From NCBI GenBank assembly GCA_023515745.1, contig JALECJ010000256.1, positions 248,001-312,000 of the forward strand: a DNA stretch of 64,000 bases, given 5' to 3'. Positions 35,945 through 46,075 of the stretch are shown here, piece by piece. The position numbers and the translations under genes were made by a program. A model generated the notes under the pieces. The model was given only the letters and a program-made list of their open reading frames with translations. It was not told where the DNA came from and ran no database searches. Every line of letters begins with the position of its first letter. Positions within the stretch are counted from its first letter, which is position 1. The stretch comes from Amoeboaphelidium protococcarum (taxonomy: Eukaryota > Aphelidiomycota > Aphelidea).

Positions 35945-36961
35945 TCAACGTCCTTGATGATTCTTTGAAAGTTGGGGAGGTGGCCTCTTTTCAATTTCTT
36001 TATTCTCCACCTTACATTGTTTCCTACCAGGAAGTAGATGTCGTATAGTCAGAGATATCCTTCGATAGTGTTCATCCCTACAAGTCAGATGGACGTCTTC
36101 TAAAGAATTGACTTAAGTGACGCCAGATCGCGGCGTAAAGATCCACTTCTGATGTGATATACCATGTTCCCACTCGTACCGTGCACAGCCTTTCAGTATT
36201 AGCAATGATCGTGGCTCAAGCAGTATATTACACTCTCGCCTGGTTGCAGTCTCCCTTAATCGCATGTACACTGGGCATTACAGAGATACCATCACCAACA
36301 CTTTACCAAACGCGTCAGGATCATCAATGTGAGATGATATGCCAATCTAATTAGTATACTCATTCACGAGAATTTGCGTGACTTGCTCCACTTCTTCCGT
36401 TACACCGGTACCATTTGGATTGTCTTTAAGAGCAGTAAATACGCCCGGTGGAGTCGCTGTATAAGTTCTATGAGCATCATGATATGTGTAATGCCCGGCA
36501 TCAGTCTCCTTCACCAAGTCTAAGAATTGCTCATCTTCGAACAACTATAACAACCATGAGAAATCTTTCAGTGGCAAAACATCAAATATTCCACCTTCTT
36601 TGCCATTGTCATTCTATCTCGCTTTGTGTTAATCTGCATCGACACATTACACAGCTTACGCGCTATCAGATAATATAGGCTATATGCTAGGCAAATCATG
36701 AGTAGTGTGATAGTATACTTCACCCCAGAACTACTGACGACGCGCTATAGCATTAGCCCAAGGTTTTTGATCAATTTGAGATAAGATTTAACGCTCTTAA
36801 TCACACGTCAAAAACTGCGGATGATAGTATACTCCATCTGGCAAAACTTCAGCATTACTAGCCCACAGAATTCCTTTCGGAAATTAGACAGCTCTCAGGT
36901 TTAGCGACTTTAGTTTGCGCAGTAAATCTCTATTTTAATTTTTGATTCTATCAATTGCCAT
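35945..36961 (-). CDS. AlkB-like 2-oxoglutarate/Fe(II) dioxygenase
   Basis: 338 aa, single exon. C-terminal half reads TQILVNEYTNQIGISSHIDD with the Fe ligands His211 and Asp213, DAFGKVLVMVSL, LLEPRSLLILKGCARYEWEHG with ligand His266, and RRISLTIR with the 2-oxoglutarate-binding Arg. The YTxxxGIxxHxD pattern fits the eukaryotic ALKBH group that acts on nucleic acids or proteins (ALKBH4/6/8 type); the exact substrate cannot be read from sequence. No RNA-recognition or methyltransferase domain is attached, so it is not a full ALKBH8. Confidence 0.87.
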
Positions 36962-37058
36962 ATTTCAACAGAACGTGATATATTTCTTTTGTCGACTTGA
37001 ATAAAGCGCGTCGCGTTCTCACGAAAAGTCTTCCTTTTAAATAGATCACCGTATCACC

Positions 37059-37344
37059 ATGGTCAAAGCAATAAAAGGGACCTTATTAGAGTGGTAAATT
37101 TATGCGAATTCTCTTGCAGTTAAATGTGTTATTGATCAAGCTATCATGTAGCGATCCAGCGATAAAACAGCTACTTGTTCTCATTAATGAGGAGGAATTC
37201 ACGTTTATCATTGAGGATCTGGATGAGTGTCATTTGCTGATTGATCCGAGCTCTGTTGATCGTCTGAAGGAACGCTTTGAAGGTCGGCTGGAAGAGAATG
37301 TGTTTAAACTAAGTGATGGCGTTGAAGTTAAATCTACTTGGTGA
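37059..37344 (+). CDS. TFB5: TFIIH subunit TFB5/GTF2H5
   Basis: Two exons (37059-37093, 37152-37344), 58-nt intron, 75 aa. Protein begins MVKAIKGTLLECDPAIKQLL and contains FTFIIEDLDECHLLI and VDRLKERFEGRLEEN, all family hallmarks at full length. TFB5 stabilises TFIIH for nucleotide-excision repair and transcription by binding TFB2. The intron splits the Cys codon of the conserved ECDPAIKQ. The gene is divergent from the AlkB-like gene with only 97 bp between starts. Confidence 0.97.
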
Positions 37345-37630
37345 GACGTGATAAATTGTTTTGTTGGATACACTCATACTTGCATGTTATTCCAGTATTA
37401 GTTTCGAATTTGCGCGTCACCAGAAAGTATTCCAATGATTGTCACACCTGCGGCCAATTGATCCGTTAATCAGAGTTCAATTGAAAACATTGTATAGAAT
37501 GTGAATAGTTATAATACAGAATTAATATTTCGTTCAAGTAACGCAAATTGTAAAGATCAATCGTAGTAAAATGTACCTGTCATCACCTCTTTAAACACCA
37601 TATTAAAGTTGAGTGACACTTTTTTCGTGA
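37345..37630. other. Intergenic between convergent TFB5 and homeodomain genes
   Basis: 286 bp, AT-rich, no ORF of note; presumably two 3' UTRs. Confidence 0.35.
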
Positions 37631-38764
37631 TCAATTGAGGTTTAGATAGTCCATCGGGTCAAACTTGAGACTTTTCAACATTGGGGACAAATCCTCCTCG
37701 ACAATCGGATTGAGATTAACATCAGGCACCTTGGAGTTGTGACACCATTACTGATCATACTACAATTAGACATTCTCTAACATTTATTATTACCCAGCAT
37801 AATCGCTAAATGGATCTTGGAAATTCATAAGTAATAGTGAGTTTTAATCAGGCAATAGATTGAATGCAGTGTTGTATGTTGGTTACTGCTCAGATATGGA
37901 GTGTCTTCGCTTGATTACAGTTTTACTATCACTATGAACACGATTTTCATTCATGCTCACCTTGAAATCCCATTTGGCAGCTGGTGAAGGAGGAACGGCA
38001 CCACTAGACACGGTAAATCTTCTCTTGATACCAGTAGCGGGCCGTGTACTTTTAGATGGTTTGTTATTATGCGGCAAAAATTTACCGGGCATTACGAACT
38101 CAGGCTCCGGAGTGCATGGACGACTCATATTACCTAAAGCAGCAGCAGATTTCTTCTCCTTCTTTACTTTAGACACGCTCGTGTCATAGATGGCATCCGG
38201 ATTGAATATAAACATGTTAGTCTTTGTAGACTTGCCAAAACTATCGTCCTTTCTAAACAGATTTTATCTCGGTCTATGTTCTCCGCCACTAGAAGCTTTG
38301 CGGCCGCTTTTCGCCTGTCCAGAGGAGACTACAGCTGGCTACTGCGGGTTAGAGACTGATCTTGCTCTTGAGGTACCTTATGACATTTCCTTCTATCGCC
38401 ACCACGACTTGACGCTACGAACTGACATATTGGCCTCTTTTGCTATTTGTTTCAATGCAGCTTCACTCGCTTAAGGATTCTTAGTAAAGTGATGTTCTAG
38501 TTGCAACTACTAGTCCTCAGTCATCTACTTACGCGGTTTACTTGGTGCAGGCGCCTTGTCAGCGAACGTCTACTGCACCGATTCAGCCGTGTTGTTAATG
38601 AATGTAAAATCCATAAATGCAACGGTTAAATGGCTCTTCAGTTCTGCGTAAGAGAGGTAAAAATTATTAAAATGCGTCAGAGAAATTAAAGAGACCGGGT
38701 GGTGATCAATGCCCGTCTCAAACCAGGCTCGTGGTTTGAACGCGACTTCTGTGGCTTTCGACAT
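37631..38764 (-). CDS. Homeodomain transcription factor with unusual recognition helix
   Basis: 377 aa, single exon. Residues about 75-130 form a non-TALE homeodomain: basic KPRKQM arm, LQLEHHFTKNPQAS helix 1, EAALKQIAKEANMS helix 2, VRSVKSWWRQKE helix 3. Hydrophobic spacing matches Antp-type domains, with L16, F20 and W48 retained. Position 51, Asn in nearly all homeodomains, is Gln here and is encoded by TAG (about residue 124). The rest is disordered, basic, with SP/TP sites and an acidic C-terminus (IVEEDLSPMLKSLKFDP). Likely a nuclear DNA-binding protein; target unknown. Confidence 0.8.
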
Positions 38765-38874
38765 CTCTCGCGAACGTTGAACTATTCATCGATGGACAAC
38801 ATGTTGAAATAGCATTTAAAATTTGTGTCATCATTTGCTAGCATATAATATCAATTAGCATTCTAATCTATTGT

Positions 38875-38985
38875 ATGAACCGGTTCTATGCTAGTTACAA
38901 CTGTATTAGAAACCCATCACCGTTGCTATGTTACGGATTTTTACCGTTTAGTCCGGATGATTTATACCGCATTGTTTCAAGTTGA
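38875..38985 (+). other. Upstream ORF in frame with threonine deaminase
   Basis: ATG at 38875 opens 36 codons ending in TGA 38983-38985, in the same frame as the downstream deaminase. After the TGA the frame stays open to the assigned start at 39028. The peptide is basic/aromatic and presequence-like (MNRFYASYNCIRN). It may be a regulatory uORF, a readthrough extension or part of a missed exon. Confidence 0.4.
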
Positions 38986-39027
38986 TTGATTGACTCTAAT
39001 ATTTACCGTATTCTTAATCAACCTGGT

Positions 39028-41013
39028 ATGAATTTGTTGAAAGGCCATATGTCTAATTAGGATCAGCAGAAGAATGGCTCTGTTGCTCATAACTCGGTGG
39101 AGAGCAATAGTGGTCATGAGCGAAATACTTCGAATGCATCATCATCTCTTGATCCTATCGTATAGCCAAATGGATCAATAATGCTGTTGCCATTCCCAAG
39201 TATAGTAGAAGAGCAAAACGTCCGCGATGCCGAAGAAGATGAGGTCAATGAATCTGAAATTGAATGGCCTTAACCGATAATACCACAAGGTGCAGGTTTG
39301 CGTAGAACCAAGAGTTTCATCACGTTGGCGACTACTATATCTGGCGTTGGAAAATTGTAGATTGGCACATCGGTAGCTCCAACATTCTAGGCATAAGCGC
39401 AGAATATTTAATAATAAGCACCATTAAGTCCAGAAGATTACCCCGAGATTGATTATCTGCAGTTGATATTGCAGGCTTCCACTAGGATTTACGATTTGGC
39501 CGCTGAGACTCCGTGTACATTTGCTAGAAACTTATCCGCCAAAGTTGGACGTGGTAATAAGATATTTCTTAAGCGCGAAGATATGCAACCAGGCTGTTTC
39601 TCGTTTAAAGTTCGTGGTGCATATAATCGTATCTCTTTGCTGAGCAAGGCTGAGAAAAGGAGAGGAGTCATATGCATGAGTGCCGGTAATCATGCTCAAG
39701 GTGTCGCTCTAGCTGCTAGACACTTGAAGATCAAGGCTACGATTGTTATGCCAACTAGCGCATCTGAAATAAAGGTTACTAGCGTGAGGAGACTCGGTGC
39801 AACTGTAGTACTCTCCGGCTCAGATCTTGAAGAGGCCAAGAAGGAGTGTCTGCGATTGGCATAAGAGAATGGGTACGTATTTATTCCTCCATTTGACGAC
39901 CCATACGTCATTGCAGGTTAGGGAACTTGTGGTATGGAGATTCTCAGATAGATCAGAAAAGAGAAGATTGATGCAATCTTTGTGCCTGTCGGAGGTGGTG
40001 GTCTGTTAGCTGGAATAGCTGCATATGTTAAACGTGTTTAGCCTGATGTGCGAATCATAGGAGTGAACACGGTGGATAGCGCTGGCCTGACACAGAGTCT
40101 TATCAATGGTAAACTCACAGTTATGGATAAGGTTGGACTGTTTAGTGATGGTACCGCTGTCAGATAAGTCGGCCAGGAGACGTTTCGCATTTGTCACAAC
40201 TTGGTTGATGATATGATTTTAGTATCCACTGATGAGATCTGTGCTGCAATTAAAGATGTCTTTGATGACACGAGGTCCATCCTTGAACCATCTGGTGCAT
40301 TATCTGTCGCTGGTGTGAAAAAATTTCTGGCTGAGCGTGGCAGCGGTATCAAAAATGGTGTCTTTGTAGCGGCCACTAGTGGAGCCAACATGAACTTTGA
40401 TCGCCTCAGATTTGTGTGTGAGAGATCGCGTATTGGTGAAGGTAAAGAGTGCTTGCTGAGTGTCAAAGTTGAAGAGCGTCCGGGATCGTTTATGAAGCTG
40501 TATGAGCTCATCTACCCACGGTCTGTCACTGAGCTGTCGTATCGCTTCTCAGATGAAAAAGAGGCTCACATTTACATTGCATTTGAGCTGCTTAAATCAA
40601 ATTCTTAATCCGAGTTGCATCAGGTGGTGAGTACGATTAATAATCAAGAGAATATGGCCGCAATTAATATCACAGATAACGACATGGCAAAGTCTCATTT
40701 AAGATTTCTGGTGGGTGGCAGAGCTCGCTTATCACGCGAAAAGCTGTATAGATTCTTCTTTCCAGAGAGACAGGGTGCCTTGAAGACATTCTTTGACACT
40801 ATGAACAAGGTCAAGACCAACAATTACACTAGTTGGAATCTAACACTGGTCCATTATAGGAATACTGGTGGAGACTAGGCTCGCGTTCTGGTCGGTCTAA
40901 ATGTACCCAACTGGGATGAAGATTAAGGATTGTTGGTCAAATTTTTAGCTGAGCTTAACTACCCATATACTGAAGAGACTCAGAACGAAGTATATGACCA
41001 TTTTTTGCGTTGA
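39028..41013 (+). CDS. ILV1: Threonine deaminase (biosynthetic)
   Basis: 661 aa. PLP-dependent conversion of threonine to 2-oxobutanoate, first step of isoleucine synthesis. The conserved core begins near residue 136 ([17 protein letters not shown]) and holds [21 protein letters not shown] with the Schiff-base Lys, [15 protein letters not shown], and [17 protein letters not shown], the phosphate-binding loop. Two C-terminal ACT-like regulatory segments ([36 protein letters not shown]) predict isoleucine feedback. The start is the first ATG after the last in-frame TGA; residues 1-130 are disordered and Q-rich. Whether a mitochondrial presequence exists depends on the upstream ORF. Confidence 0.95.
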
Positions 41014-41109
41014 TAACATGACGATATGTGATTGCATTTGCTAGATATAGATTCTTTTATATTTGAACTTCAGTCCGTTTCCTTTTTGCTCACAAAGCGA
41101 TTAAACAAC

Positions 41110-41334
41110 ATGCCAATATATCGAGAATTGCAACAAACTAAGGCTTATAAACGCTCACTGAAAATGACCCCCTTTGAAATTGAGGTCATCGAACGTCTTA
41201 AAGCTAAAGATTACAGTTATAAAGTAATGGCTGACGCTGTGGGTCTGCCTTAAGCTTCCATACGTTAGTACTTTAGCCGCAAAGCAGCAGCGAATGTACA
41301 CCTCCCCTAAGGAATGATTGGAGATACGAATTGA
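41110..41334 (+). CDS. Small helix-turn-helix-like protein
   Basis: 74 aa, TGA at 41332-41334. Residues 20-60 read MTPFEIEVIERLKAKDYSYK then VMADAVGLPQASIRQYFSR, a three-helix DNA-binding-like pattern (helix, KDYSYKVMADAVGLP turn, recognition helix). It could be a solo HTH protein, a homeodomain-like remnant or the first exon of a longer gene. The frame is open upstream to a TGA near 41,029 but has no earlier ATG. I do not recognise the family. Confidence 0.5.
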
Positions 41335-41530
41335 GAACGTTGAATTAGCACCATTTCGAAGTTGTCTGCCGCGAGAAATCGGCGTTCTGTTAAGAATAGT
41401 ATAAAATGGTGAAGTGAATATAAGATAATACCAAAAATTTACTTTTTATACTGTGGTGAAAAATTGCCGACTTCAAGATGTGTAACCATGTGCGCATATT
41501 GCTTGCTAAAGTATGATGCATTTAGAATGT

Positions 41531-41625
41531 GATGTGTCAGCGAAGCGCTGATACATCAAAATCAAGTTCACTTGATGTTGATCAACTGTGTTACTGTAAT
41601 CCCATTACAATCCACCCAACTGGAT
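41531..41625. repeat. Array of five adjacent inverted repeats
   Basis: Five hairpin-capable palindromes follow one another: 41531-41542/41546-41557 (12-bp stem with one G-T pair, 3-nt loop); 41561-41567/41570-41576 (7-bp stem, 2-nt loop); 41577-41586 (perfect 10-bp palindrome GTTGATCAAC); 41595-41600/41604-41609 (6-bp stem, CCC loop); 41610-41614/41621-41625 (5-bp stem). It lies just upstream of an unknown ORF at 41643. Could be a structured leader RNA, a protein-binding array or a mobile-element end. Confidence 0.6.
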
Positions 41626-41642
41626 TTATATTTGGACTTGAG

Positions 41643-41975
41643 ATGCCCCCATAAAAGGGAAGCAAAAGAAAGCATGTTGAGTAAAGATGGGATGAGTTGG
41701 ATGCATTCAAGTTTGCTCCCCCAGTGCAATTAAAGAGAGTTTAGCATCGAGATGAACTCAGAGATTATGTAAAGTCATGCGGCGAAGATCCCTTAGACAG
41801 CGACGTGATTGATGGATTGTTTCATCATAAGTATGACGGTTTATTTACTTCTATCTACCAAGATTACAAAAAATTGCTTCAATATAAATCAACTCTTCCA
41901 ACTGGCCTATCCCATAGAAAGATTAAGAATATGTTGCGCTTGGTAGACCTGGATACGATTTTATTAAATGAATGA
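41643..41975 (+). CDS. Hypothetical basic protein
   Basis: 110 aa from ATG 41643 to TGA 41973-41975. An in-frame ATG at 41532 would add 37 residues, but that stretch coincides with the hairpin array, so I prefer the later start. Sequence features: basic N-terminus (PPQKGSKRKHVEQRWDELD), APPVQLKRVQHRDELRDYV, acidic EDPLDSDVIDGLF, then YDGLFTSIYQDYKKLL and a helical C-terminus. No family recognised. It may pair functionally with the HTH-like ORF 200 bp upstream. Confidence 0.45.
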
Positions 41976-43114
41976 TTAGGATTATTAAATTGGTCTATTT
42001 TGAGTGATTTGTTGTTTCTCTTTGTTACGGTATTGAGAACACCACTAGATTGGCAATCAGAATTCTAATGTACAAATATGACCTGGGAGAGCGGGTTCCA
42101 TATTAAATTCATTAACGTAATGATAATAGATAGCTTTAGCAAATGACGCGATCTTTTAGTCACTTGAGATTGAGTGAATTTTGAGCCGTCCACGCCTTAT
42201 TATCATTGTCGTGCTGATAGACTATAAATGATTTATTTTATTCTTAAGAATTAGAGTCATTTATGAAAATGTCCATTAAAAATGTTTGTATTATGTGTGT
42301 GTCTGCAATGTTTTGATGCCTGTTGACCACGTCAATTTGTGATTCGCGTGTGTAACAACTGGTCGTGAGAGTGTTCAGTGTGATGTATCAGTCTCAATAA
42401 AAGTTTGATATCGCCAGCCGCTTTCTTCTACGCTTTTGGTCTCGTATCTGTACAAGTAGAATTTTATTATTTATCGGATTATCTACAATGGTCTTCTGGT
42501 TAACTGCTTTGAATGGCCATTCTAAAGATTTCGAACATAGATAGATCAACAAACATTCAGCGGTAACTTTAACGCAGAGTTATTTGTGTGTATAGATAGT
42601 TTGTGTTTATCATGTTCGGCCTATTGCCTTGACATTCTACGGGTTGGCTGTCGACGGACCAAGGCTGCATCTTACTGTTTGAGCGCGTGCTGCATCAACA
42701 TCCGACTGATTAACTTCGGGAGGACCTAATGTTGATATGGCACATGCCGAACTGTTAAGCTCTGCAATAGGCCGGTGACCCACTTCCCAGTAGCTGGAAA
42801 TATAGTCCTGACCTGTCCCCAATTGAAAATGTATGGGCTTAAGTAAAGAGATTGCGGTTATGAAAGGTATCTCACGCCCAACAACCCGCCAAGAGCTCAT
42901 AAATCAATTTACCACAGTATGGAACGGTTCGACTATAAATTATGCAGAAATTTCATTAAATCACTACCAAATCGCATAGAAGAATAATATAAAGGTAAAC
43001 GGCAGGCTATAACTATACTACGGTGTTGATCTGAACGCTCGCTTTCTTTTGTGACAAAAATGTGAATAGGACTGACTGTTAACTACCAATTTTATATACA
43101 AATTACTTGTTAAA
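41976..43114. other. Gene-poor 1.1-kb region
   Basis: No confident gene. The only frame of note is on the minus strand, 42900 to a TGA at 42612-42610 (96 codons: MSSWRVVGREIPFITAISLL... ending ANPQNVKAIGRT), in a locally GC-richer patch. It has no homology I recognise. Elsewhere the stretch is AT-rich with scattered stops in all frames. It may be a decayed mobile element, but I see no terminal repeats or target-site duplication. Confidence 0.35.
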
Positions 43115-43723
43115 TCATGTTTTAAAAAACTTGACATATCCCAATATTGAAAAAGCAACTGTTGAGGCACCGTAAGCTATGAGCTTGATTGTATCATACC
43201 GAACTTAATTGACCTGCTACCGGCAGTCATCGCATTCATTGTCCAGTTTAGACTGTGTGTCTTTAATTTTATTCTAAATCGCTGATATCTCAGACTAAAC
43301 TCGACTCTTATCCAGATTTAAATCCAGTCTGATAGAGTTTTGTACTGAGGTAAGATCATCTCGCATCTTGGCTCTCATTTTATTAACTTGCTCAATCAAC
43401 TTGTCATTCTCCTGCTTCAATATGGCAAAGTCATTCTTCTCCAACAGGGCAATCTCAGACTTCAAATGGTCAAAGTCATCTTTATACTTTTTAACATATT
43501 ACTCTTGCATCTCTTTAGTCTGCATATTCTGCATGGAAATACTTAAAGAATCATCCAGCACCTCAGAAAAACATCGAACAATACATTCTGATTACTGCTC
43601 AGAGTACCCGGAATGCTTCAACTAATTAATCAATTATGGTTTATCTAATTATGTTTTTACTACGGGCACAGTCTCTGTAATAACACTGTTCAATCGTCTT
43701 GGAGTACAAAGTCTTAATCTCAT
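43115..43723 (-). CDS. FMP32: CCDC90/FMP32/MCUR1 family mitochondrial protein
   Basis: 202 aa, single exon. Presequence MRLRLCTPRRLNS; then LDKPQLINQLKHSGYSEQQSE, the family start block. A coiled coil includes FDHLKSEIALLEKNDFAILK and the signature LDLNLDKSRV (LDLNLEKxR in the DUF1640 family). A single C-terminal TM segment (IAYGASTVAFSILGYV) follows. Family members are inner-membrane proteins linked to proline metabolism, cytochrome oxidase or calcium uptake. The frame was chosen because neighbouring frames end in TGA. Confidence 0.92.
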
Positions 43724-44003
43724 AGCACTGTAAGTTCAAATTAAACTCCGAATCAATTGAAGTAACAAATCTTATTACGAGAAGAGAACGGATCACTAAG
43801 TCTCACAACAGCCGAGCGATATGAAACCAACGAGGAAATGCACAAGAACTATAGAAGATGAAGACTGACGCGTATATTCAACGTAATGTCGTGAAGGTGA
43901 TTAAGAAAAATGGCACTACTGAGTGAGATTTAAAAATAGAATGTACATCCATAATCTTACATCGTTTTTAGTCTCTAAGCAACAACTTGCAGTAAGATCG
44001 ATA
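43724..44003. promoter_or_regulatory. Divergent promoter with ACGCGT
   Basis: 280 bp between divergent starts; ACGCGT at 43868-43873. No ORF of note. Confidence 0.35.
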
Positions 44004-44804
44004 ATGGATATTGTGCATTAGTTGATATCAGGACTGGTCAATGTGGTAAATACGGTGACTAATCAGAAGGATTCCTTGAGTGTAGCTGAACGACCGCCTG
44101 TTTCTGAAACGTCCGACTATGCAGCCGATGTTCCGTAAAGAAAATTAACACCAAATTAAGATGAGGAATCTGAAACACACAACGTCGACTCTTCCGCGTT
44201 TAAACAACCAGGGCGGGTAGTCTCATCGTCTAATAAATCCAAAAAGATGACATCTGCGAGTAAGGTGGGGCGGACTAGTGGCCGAGTACATAAAGTCAAG
44301 AATATCAATAATACAGTTGCTGCATTGACTAGAAAGAATACTCAAATTAACAGTCAATACAACAAGGTGATTCTTCGCACGGTTCGACCATAACGACGAA
44401 GGTCTACTCTGAATTCCTAGTCGCAGTTATTATCTCAGTAATAGAATTTGCTGTAGTCTCAATCATAAGCCGTACATGTACAAGATTAGATACTAGTTAA
44501 TGCTGTTGGTGATGATGACGATTAAATGATGCAAGATGGAAAAGCTCATGAATTGCCCACAACTGCAGAGTTACTGGAGCGTGAGGCCAAGATTAAATTC
44601 GCGCATGAGCCAATGGTTAAGCCATTCTTTAAGAATAGGCCATCAAACTTGTTGTCAATTAACTCGGATATCTCTGCACTGGAAAGAATCAAAAATGCTA
44701 AGCCTTTACTCAAGTCGGACCCCGTTGAAATGTAAATACCGCGTCCCATATCTCCAACAAAGTATGAGTTAATTGTGATAGAGAGAGAATAGCCAATAGA
44801 CTGA
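44004..44804 (+). CDS. Hypothetical basic, disordered protein
   Basis: 266 aa, single exon, TGA 44802-44804. N-terminus may be an amphipathic helix (MDIVHQLISGLVNVVNTVTN). The middle is Lys/Arg/Ser-rich (NKSKKMTSASKVGRTSGRVH) and then Gln-rich with many TAG codons. The C-terminal third looks more ordered: TTAELLEREAKIKFAHEPMV, KPFFKNRPSNLLSINS, ISALERIKNAKPLL. Probably nuclear given the basic composition; family not recognised. Confidence 0.7.
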
Positions 44805-44862
44805 ATATGTTTTTTCCATTCACAATGATATCAGTACGATTTTAACAATGAAATACGCGAGT

Positions 44863-45665
44863 TCATTTAATAACTACTATGAGTACAATCACCACGATAA
44901 TCAGTGTAAGTATAAGGCAAAGACTTCCTTTCTCTTTCGATGTTCTGTAAATGTTGTCGAGTCGTCTCCGTGCTCCAGCCAGACGGTCTTGTGTCCCATC
45001 AACGTTACCTTCAAGTCGATCAAGTAGTTCTGCCTGATTATCCAATTCATCAGAAATTTCAATACCAATGTGCTTCTAATTAACCACTACATTATACAGA
45101 GAATCTAATTACGAGTCTTGTTCTTCGATAATCTAGAGATGAACACCATTCAACTGCTGGGCATCATTAATTTACTCAGAATCAGAGGGTAGATTCCATT
45201 TTTCTTTAAAATTCCTCTATGCATTATTATCGCTGGCAAGTTATTGCTATTATTGCTATTATTTACCAATAGATGGAGCAGATATTTTCTTCTATATTCC
45301 ATCTAAATCTTAATACAGCTTTAACAATTCATTTTCCATTCTTCGTATGGAGTCTGCATCCACATTCAAATCACCCTCAAGAGTGCTCAGTGCAGCTTCC
45401 AACTAATTGATCTAATTCTAACAATTATTCACCTACTGTTTAATCTTATCATTGATTTGTGAGAGGCTACCGTTACCATCTGCGGCAGCATCCGCAGTCT
45501 TTATAAGTTTAGATCGTTCCAGCAATAGGGGAAGAATATCTTTGATCTCTAATTGAACATTCTTTGACTTTTAAAACCTACACAATCTCACATGAATACA
45601 TATATATAGGTTGAAATATGTCCACTATAAAATTCTTACCATTACTATGGAGTTGCTAGAGACAT
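44863..45665 (-). CDS. Qc-SNARE (SYP5/syntaxin 8/Tlg1-like)
   Basis: Two exons (45665-45640, 45577-44863), 62-nt intron; 246 aa. N-terminus MSLATPQQWFQKSKNVQLEI starts a three-helix Habc-like bundle, followed by a Gln run of mixed TAA, TAG and CAA codons. The SNARE motif runs from QIIEEQDSQLDSLYNVV through IGIEISDELDNQAELLDRLE and RLAGARRRLDNIY, with the zero-layer Gln in LDNQAELL. A C-terminal TM anchor (LILTLIIVVIVLIVVI) ends the protein. It would act in endosome, TGN or vacuole fusion. Confidence 0.93.
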
Positions 45666-45956
45666 TTCAAAAATAGTGATGTCAAGATGCCGGGTACTTA
45701 GGTAATCAAAGCACTGAAAATACAAAGGAAAAATGCTATAAAGACGAACGCTCATTTGAAATCAATGTAAAGAAGGCGCTTCATACAAACCTTAAAGAGA
45801 ATCTCCCGTAGATCACCCCTCCCAAAGTTGCCCTCAAAAGTTCACTTGTGTATGCCAGAAACAAATTTCGCGTATCTTTACTGTTTTGAGATTAATCATG
45901 AACCACTTGCCTATTGTAGAAGTCAAACTGGAGTGAAACCGCTTTTTCAGGGATGA
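45618..45956 (+). other. Candidate small ORF between SNARE and OSCA genes
   Basis: ATG 45618 to TGA 45954-45956, 112 codons, Lys/Arg-rich, start MSTIKFLPLLWSCQRHF. It overlaps the first exon and intron of the SNARE gene on the other strand. A competing frame (about 45,682-45,893; ENTKEKCYKDERSFEINVKK) also lacks TGA and has gene-like composition but no ATG. Either may be real; homology not recognised. The remainder of the 410-bp gap up to 46,075 shows nothing else. Confidence 0.3.
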
Positions 45957-46075
45957 TTCATCGATGTTACGACGATCGTTGGCGCGTTTTATCATTTTTC
46001 GTCACCTTATCTTCTGCCAGCTGGATAACGTCTCTAATACAAATAATTTATCGTGTGGTTTTTTGTATCTATATC

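Noticed and set aside
41976-43114. Transposon in the gene-poor stretch
   Set aside because: I found no terminal inverted repeats, target-site duplication or transposase motif.
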